Shown piece after piece: positions 20,427-24,675 of a DNA stretch of 24,675 bases. This stretch comes from JANXQE01 sp035651635. GTDB lineage: Bacteria > Verrucomicrobiota > Verrucomicrobiia > Limisphaerales > UBA8199. The stretch lies in contig DASRFK010000005.1 of the NCBI GenBank assembly GCA_035651635.1, positions 1 to 24,675 on the forward strand, read 5' to 3'. Made by a program: the position numbers and the translations under genes. The notes below the pieces were generated by a model. That model was given only the letters and a program-made list of their open reading frames with translations. It made no database searches and was not told the DNA's origin. How positions within the stretch are numbered: position 1 is the first letter of the stretch; each line of letters opens with the position of its first letter.

Positions 20427-22757
20427 TCAATTGGGGCGGCGGACCCTGGTATAATGACTTATTTCGAGGCTCTGAAGACGTTGCTTTGAGCCATCCGGCC
20501 AAACGACTTCAGCCCAGTCGACCTTAGTGGCGTCGCCGAGGCCAAAATGAAGGGTACTGGCGCTTTGACACCGGTAGGAATCGCCTGTCACGAGTTCTGC
20601 CGTGGCAGCCTGTTGCCCGTAATGGACGGTCATGCTCGTGCCGACAGGGGACTTGCCGTGGGCATCTTCACGAAATTGAAAGCCAATCCAATTGCCGGCA
20701 TCAGGAAGGCGGTTCCGGTAAACCCGCAAGGTCTGCCGCGGCTGAGGCCAGACTTCAAACGTCGTGACCAGAAGATCCATTTGACCATCGCCGTCGAGAT
20801 CGTCGGCGACAACGTTACGGCAATCCTGTTCCAGCCCGACGCCCATGAGATGGCCCACTTCGAGGAAAGAGTCGCCTCCGAAATTCAGGTATAAGCGATT
20901 CTCCTCGTACCCGCCATACGAGTCATCCTGGCCCCGGGTGCGAGTAAACTTCGACTGAAAGTAGAGGTCCGCAGCGCGATTATTAGTCGAACGGCCGACA
21001 TAAATGTCGTGGAGCCAAAACTCGGGATCGTAATCGTGGACATGGGCGCGGGTCTCGTGGCCATTGGCGATATAAACATCGGGAAAGCCATCGTTGTCGA
21101 AATCAAAGGCGGTGCAACCCCAGGACCAGCCGGAGCGCAGGATGGAAGTGTTCAGCGTTGTCTGCTTAAAACCGCCAGCCTCGCCGGCAAGGAGAAGTTT
21201 GTTCCCAGAAGATAAGCGCGTCCTGGAATCATGGGCATCGTAGCCATCCGCGCGCCACAGCTTGAGATGCTCGAGGCGATCCACCGCGGGAGAGGCCATG
21301 CCAATCATCAACAGGTCCAACCGCGCGTCCCGGTTGAAATCGGCCAGACTATGGGCCATTCCAAATCCGGTCGAATCTGCCAGGCAAGTTGCGGTCACAT
21401 CACAAAAACGGCCGTGTCCGTCATTGCGATAGAGGTCGATGCCCGCAAAGTCGCTTACCACGACCAGATCCATGGTTCCGCCGTCCTGCAAGCGCGCGAA
21501 CGAGGCGCTATACGACCGGCGCCAGCGCTTTGAGGCCAGGCCGGAGCTTTCGGTGGCGTCACGGAAATTTCCCTGGCCGTCATTGAGCAGCAGATACGAG
21601 GGATCGCCATCGTTGGCGTCATGGTAAGGCGTGGGCATCTGGCCATGGAAGTAGGGACTTTTGTATTGGGCAATGAAGACGTCGAGGTCGCCATCGCCAT
21701 CGATGTCCGCGCAAGTCAAGACCTGCCCATATTTCAGGAGCGGATTGGCGGCCCATACTAGACGGCCCGGGTCGTCGAACGTGCCCCGCGCGGAGCCGTG
21801 AAACAACCAAAGTCCATCCGGCTTGGCGCAAAGAAAATCTGGTAATCCGTCACCGTCAAAATCCGCAATGAGAGCGGTAAAGATTCGTCCGGGCGGATAT
21901 TTACAGAGTGAATCAGAATGGTATTGGCCGTCTGCCTGCCTGCGATAGACCAGGTTCTTTCCGGCTAAAATGATCTCGGACAGCCCGTCGCCGTCGAGGT
22001 CATATAGAATGAGGGGATCGATGAAGAGCCAGTTCTCGAGAGGTGTAACCGTTTCGGTTAGCAGCGGCTGGAACGCCCGCTGGCCGTGCCGGCTGCGAAT
22101 GCTCACCTGGCGGGCATCCACGTGAGCGGTCGATAGTTGACCGGCAGCCGTATTGGTCGCCCAGGTCACGATCAGGTCCCCCTCCAGGGTTGCCCGATCC
22201 AAACCGTTCGTTTTCTCCACATCCGCCCGGAAGCTGAAGCGGCCGCGATCCGGATCAGCGCCGGTGGCAGGATCGAAGGCGCGCAAGCGGAACTCGACAT
22301 GACCCAGGCGCCAACCGGCGCTTTGGGCGTCGCTTAAGAATTCCTGCCACTGAGCTTGTGACCAGGTGTCGTAAGACTGCTGCGCCTGACTTAATTGGAT
22401 TCCGTGAACCAGGCTCTGTGAGGGGCCGTATCGAGCAACGAGCAACTCGCCCGGGTTAAAGGCTGCCAGGACGTCGAACTTGTTGGTTGCCTTGTTGAGC
22501 TTGTCCCAAAGCGCTTCGAATACCATGGCACATTGCTCCGCTCGGCGCTCGGGCGCCCAGGTCGTGTCGTCCAGGAATCGCTCGTGCTGCTCGAGGGCGG
22601 TAAACTGCGCCAGCAACTCCGGGCTGATCACGTTAAGGCCTTCAGCTGCTCGGACCGAGCGAGAGGTTCGGTGCTGACGCTGGACAAAAAAGGCTGCCAA
22701 GCTGATCGATAACAATACGAGCAACGCCAATAGACGCCCTATTCGCCGGTGGAACAT
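20427..22757 (-). CDS. Membrane-anchored FG-GAP/VCBS repeat protein with ASPIC/UnbV domain
   Basis: This 776-residue protein starts at the ATG at 22757 (a TTG at 22766 is also in frame). A membrane anchor or uncleaved signal lies at about 6-25 (IGRLLALLVLLSISLAAFF). Residues 40-240 form an N-terminal region not recognised. At least six calcium-binding FG-GAP-like repeats follow: YDLDGDGLSEIILAG (252), ADFDGDGLPDFL (298), ADIDGDGDLDVF (350), ADFNRDARLDLL (472), FDFDNDGFPDVYIANG (551) and DDLDGDGQMDLL (652). The ASPIC/UnbV domain (about 705-762) ends VDWAEVVWPDGSKQRL. These make an extracytoplasmic beta-propeller of the CRTAC1 type, common and often multi-copy in Verrucomicrobiota, Planctomycetota and Acidobacteriota. 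Its ligand is unknown. No cysteine follows the hydrophobic stretch, so it is not a lipoprotein. Confidence 0.88.
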   Translation of the reverse strand: MFHRRIGRLLALLVLLSISLAAFFVQRQHRTSRSVRAAEGLNVISPELLAQFTALEQHERFLDDTTWAPERRAEQCAMVFEALWDKLNKATNKFDVLAAFNPGELLVARYGPSQSLVHGIQLSQAQQSYDTWSQAQWQEFLSDAQSAGWRLGHVEFRLRAFDPATGADPDRGRFSFRADVEKTNGLDRATLEGDLIVTWATNTAAGQLSTAHVDARQVSIRSRHGQRAFQPLLTETVTPLENWLFIDPLILYDLDGDGLSEIILAGKNLVYRRQADGQYHSDSLCKYPPGRIFTALIADFDGDGLPDFLCAKPDGLWLFHGSARGTFDDPGRLVWAANPLLKYGQVLTCADIDGDGDLDVFIAQYKSPYFHGQMPTPYHDANDGDPSYLLLNDGQGNFRDATESSGLASKRWRRSYSASFARLQDGGTMDLVVVSDFAGIDLYRNDGHGRFCDVTATCLADSTGFGMAHSLADFNRDARLDLLMIGMASPAVDRLEHLKLWRADGYDAHDSRTRLSSGNKLLLAGEAGGFKQTTLNTSILRSGWSWGCTAFDFDNDGFPDVYIANGHETRAHVHDYDPEFWLHDIYVGRSTNNRAADLYFQSKFTRTRGQDDSYGGYEENRLYLNFGGDSFLEVGHLMGVGLEQDCRNVVADDLDGDGQMDLLVTTFEVWPQPRQTLRVYRNRLPDAGNWIGFQFREDAHGKSPVGTSMTVHYGQQAATAELVTGDSYRCQSASTLHFGLGDATKVDWAEVVWPDGSKQRLQSLEISHYTRVRRPN

Positions 22758-23215
22758 TATGTCCAAGGATACCCGACCTGCGCCGGGGGAACCAGAAGAA
22801 GTGGAACAGGAAAATTCTCGAGTTTGCAGGTTTTCAAGTTCTCAAGTTACGTTGTGGGCGCCGCTGTACGGTTCCGCCACTGTGCGACGTGCACATGGAA
22901 CGATACAACCGGAATCGTAGATGAAGGCGAATCTGCTCTGAATGTTGCGGAAATCTACCTGTGTTCATCGGTGTTAATCCGTGGTTTTGGTCCGTTAAGA
23001 AGGAGCTCTTAAAAAAGACCTTGTGGTTTGGCGTGGGTGGATTAGGGTAACCCCGCACAATGAATCTGAAGCCTCAACCGAAGTCGAAGGAAATGCGTCG
23101 CGCGCACGCGCACGATTTCTACTCGATTTCGTGGCGTCAGGGGACGAGCGTCGTCCCGCGCCATCTCTGCGGTTGGGGTGTAAAGCATGAGTAGTTAACC
23201 AACTTTGACTTTTCA
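22758..23215. other. Non-coding intergenic region with short repeats
   Basis: No credible gene lies between the FG-GAP gene and the terminator before the MFS gene. It contains TC(A/G)AGTT three times at 22818, 22834 and 22842 (spacing 16 and 8 bases), a second copy of the ten-base periodic repeat (22961-22990), a GC-rich alternating CGCGCACGCG tract near 23100, and a perfect 7 bp hairpin GGGACGA-GCG-TCGTCCC (23141-23157). The short open frames across it show no domain. It must also hold the promoters for the divergent FG-GAP and MFS genes, but none is clear. Confidence 0.55.
22961..22990. repeat. Ten-base periodic repeat, copy 2
   Basis: Units GTGTTCATCG, GTGTTAATCC and GTGGTTTTGG follow each other without a gap and match the pattern at 15036-15065. 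The repeat lies between the divergent FG-GAP and MFS genes. Confidence 0.6.
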
Positions 23216-23250
23216 AACCCACCCGCTGAAAGGCCGGTGGGTTTTTTGTT
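23216..23250 (+). terminator. Intrinsic terminator upstream of the MFS gene
   Basis: AACCCACC (23216-23223) pairs perfectly with GGTGGGTT (23236-23243), and the stem runs into a T-run (23242-23247, then GTT). This has the form of a rho-independent terminator on the plus strand. It lies 35 bases before the MFS start codon and no plus-strand gene precedes it for several kilobases. It may therefore end a small RNA or act as a leader attenuator. Confidence 0.65.
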
Positions 23251-23285
23251 TGCCCACGGCCCGAGCACAACCAGAAGAGGCCAAT

Positions 23286-24530
23286 ATGGACGAAAGAGAT
23301 GCCAGCCTGAAAGAGAACCTACGGGCGCTGCCGCGCGGCGCATGGATTCTCTTTTTTGGAACGTTCCTGAACAAGTTCGGCACGTTCGTGGTTCCGTTTC
23401 TGGCCATTTACATGACGCGACTGGGGTATAGCAGCGCCAAGGCCGGACTGCCCATTGCCGCTTATGGAGTCGGAACACTAGCGGCCTGTTTGCTGGGCGG
23501 CAACCTGGCTGACCGGATTGGCCGGCGCAAAACAATCGTGTTGTCGATGTTCTCAGCGGCAGCGGCAATGCTTTGCCTCTCCCAGGCGCGCGGTCTGCCG
23601 CTGATTATCCTGTTTTCGGCAATTGCCGGACTGACGGGCGAGTTGTACCGCCCGGCCAGCAGCGCGCTGCTGGCGGACCTGGTGCCTGCCGGTCAACGGG
23701 TGACGGCGTATGCGGCCTACCGGATGAGCTTCAACGCCGGTTGGGCATTTGGTCCGGCCACTGCCGGGTTGCTGGCCAAGCATTCCTTCAGTTGGCTATT
23801 CATTGGCGATGCAGCGACCTCGGTCCTTTACGGCGTGGTTGCCTGGCTGGCGCTGCCCTCGGGGTTGCGAGGGGCGCGAGCGGCCGGCACGGTGATTGAA
23901 ACCTTCCGGGCGTTGCGCGACGACAAACGCTTGCGCCAGGTCGTTTGGTCCTGCCTGGTGATCGGCCTGGTGTTCGTTCAGGTCTTTTCGACCATGAGCC
24001 TTGAAATCACCAGCAGCGGTTTTTCAGCGGCCACTTACGGGCTGGTGATTTCGTTGAACGGCGCGCTGGTAGTTTTGTGTGAATTGCCGCTGACAACGAT
24101 CACCAAACGCTATCCGACACGTCGAGTCATAGCCCTTGGATTCGTGCTCATTGGCGCCGGTTTTTCTTCGAACTTGTTGCCACGCACATTGCCGCTCCTG
24201 GTGCTAACGACCTGCCTGTTCACGTTTGGCGAAATGATCAGCATGCCGGTGGCCGGCGCGTACGTGGCTGACCTGGCACCGGTCGAGCGTCGCGGCTTGT
24301 ACATGGGCATCTATGGAATGGTCTGGGCCGCGGCGTTTGTCTTCGGCCCCAGCCTGGGACTGGCGCTGTTCTCGCTCAGCCGGACGTTGCTGTGGATAAC
24401 CTGCGGGGTGCTGGGGATCCTGGCGGCGATGCTGATTTCGCGGCGTGTCGAGCCGATGGCAAGCGCTGGGGCTCCACAAGCCGCAAAGCCAAAAAAACTG
24501 GAACTGACGCCCGGGGGCGCATCGCGGTAG
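23286..24530 (+). CDS. MFS transporter (drug/metabolite efflux type)
   Basis: This 414-residue protein has about 12 transmembrane helices. The loop 2-3 signature (motif A) is GGNLADRIGRRKT (about 74-86), and GLTGELYRPASSALLADLVP is the helix-4 to helix-5 region typical of MDR-type DHA1 MFS proteins. AYRMSFNAGWAFGPATAGLLA is the helix-5 motif C-like glycine-rich segment. The second half repeats the pattern (MPVAGAYVADLAPVERRGLYMGIYGM). It would export small molecules with the proton gradient; the substrate is unknown. The start at 23286 is chosen for AGAGG five bases upstream; the frame opens earlier at a TTG at 23205, but that part overlaps the terminator. Confidence 0.9.
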   Translation: MDERDASLKENLRALPRGAWILFFGTFLNKFGTFVVPFLAIYMTRLGYSSAKAGLPIAAYGVGTLAACLLGGNLADRIGRRKTIVLSMFSAAAAMLCLSQARGLPLIILFSAIAGLTGELYRPASSALLADLVPAGQRVTAYAAYRMSFNAGWAFGPATAGLLAKHSFSWLFIGDAATSVLYGVVAWLALPSGLRGARAAGTVIETFRALRDDKRLRQVVWSCLVIGLVFVQVFSTMSLEITSSGFSAATYGLVISLNGALVVLCELPLTTITKRYPTRRVIALGFVLIGAGFSSNLLPRTLPLLVLTTCLFTFGEMISMPVAGAYVADLAPVERRGLYMGIYGMVWAAAFVFGPSLGLALFSLSRTLLWITCGVLGILAAMLISRRVEPMASAGAPQAAKPKKLELTPGGASR

Positions 24531-24542
24531 GGACGGCGCGCT

Positions 24543-24675
24543 GAGACTGTCTCAAAACTTCTTGAAGGAATTTTTGAACGTACCGCCGGCAAAAGGATCG
24601 GATCACCATGGTTCAACCGATAGCTCCCGATTACGGCCAACAGTTCCTGCTTCCGCCAGCCTTGGAGGACTGGGT
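24543..24675 (+). mobile_element. Left end of an IS element (IS1182-like), cut by window edge
   Basis: Twelve bases after the MFS stop there is GAGAC-T-GTCTC-AAAA (24543-24557), the kind of sequence found at IS ends, followed about 50 bases later by a transposase-like start codon. Only the left side is visible, so terminal repeats and target duplications cannot be checked. Confidence 0.45.
24608..24675 (+). CDS. Transposase N-terminus, IS1182-like (partial)
   Basis: The frame from the ATG at 24608 stays open to the window edge (22 full codons) and includes YGQQFLLPPALEDW. This matches the start of IS1182-family DDE transposases, whose first residues typically read (L/F)LLPPSLxDWVPxDHPARF. 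AAAGGA at 24592-24597 is a possible ribosome binding site. The catalytic residues lie beyond the edge, so completeness is unknown. Confidence 0.6.
   Translation, partial: MVQPIAPDYGQQFLLPPALEDW

Noticed and set aside
20441..20460. Extended -10 sequence TGGTATAAT on the plus strand
   Set aside because: There is no -35 at a proper distance, it lies at the end of the FG-GAP gene, and no plus-strand gene follows.
23090..23200. Possible structural RNA (6S, SRP or tmRNA) before the MFS gene
   Set aside because: No diagnostic core of those RNAs could be recognised; only hairpins and a terminator are visible, so it is left as a candidate leader or small RNA.

Overview
The window is about 59% G+C by eye and looks chromosomal. 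Its best fit is a Verrucomicrobiota bacterium, probably a soil or sediment Pedosphaera/Limisphaera-type lineage. This placement is inference. It rests on the hemE-hemN-hemG gene order (also found in Chlamydiae of the same superphylum), the FG-GAP/ASPIC-UnbV protein, the secreted CBM6-type protein, the rubisco-like protein in a sugar-type operon, and the many palindrome-rich intergenic elements. No rRNA, tRNA or CRISPR array was seen.

Layout. Bases 1-2763 (minus) hold a late haem operon, hemE-hemN-hemG, behind a good sigma70-type promoter; hemG runs off the left edge. Bases 2790-3328 are repeat-rich and non-coding. Bases 3329-5502 (plus) hold a secreted stand-alone SecD-head protein, a SAM methyltransferase and a PabA/TrpG glutamine amidotransferase. 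Bases 5503-7532 (minus) hold a translationally coupled pair: an ATP-grasp-like protein of unknown function and a MarC membrane protein.

Bases 7738-12775 (minus) are the most interesting part. They hold a rubisco-like protein (RLP), then four overlapping genes: a Gfo/Idh/MocA dehydrogenase, a xylose-isomerase-like TIM barrel, an alpha/beta hydrolase and a divergent ribulose-phosphate-epimerase-like protein. The set resembles the enzyme classes of RLP-dependent branched-sugar (apiose-type) catabolism, but no kinase or transporter is present, so the substrate is unknown. The RLP also carries an apparent in-frame insertion of a palindrome cluster. Divergent from it (12943-16652, plus) are a secreted CBM6-type protein and a GH4 glycosidase, which suits a plant-polysaccharide lifestyle.

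Bases 16665-16949 are a decayed VapBC toxin-antitoxin pair. Bases 17014-19079 (minus) are hflK-hflC, 19329-20249 a CDF metal transporter, and 20427-22757 a large FG-GAP/ASPIC-UnbV protein. A non-coding stretch with short repeats and a terminator-like hairpin precedes an MFS transporter (23286-24530, plus). The right edge cuts the first codons of what looks like an IS1182-type transposase.

A recurring theme is short perfect hairpins of several sequence classes. They lie between genes, end exactly at stop codons (5502), overlap a stop codon (7738-7741), or sit inside a reading frame (12375-12538).
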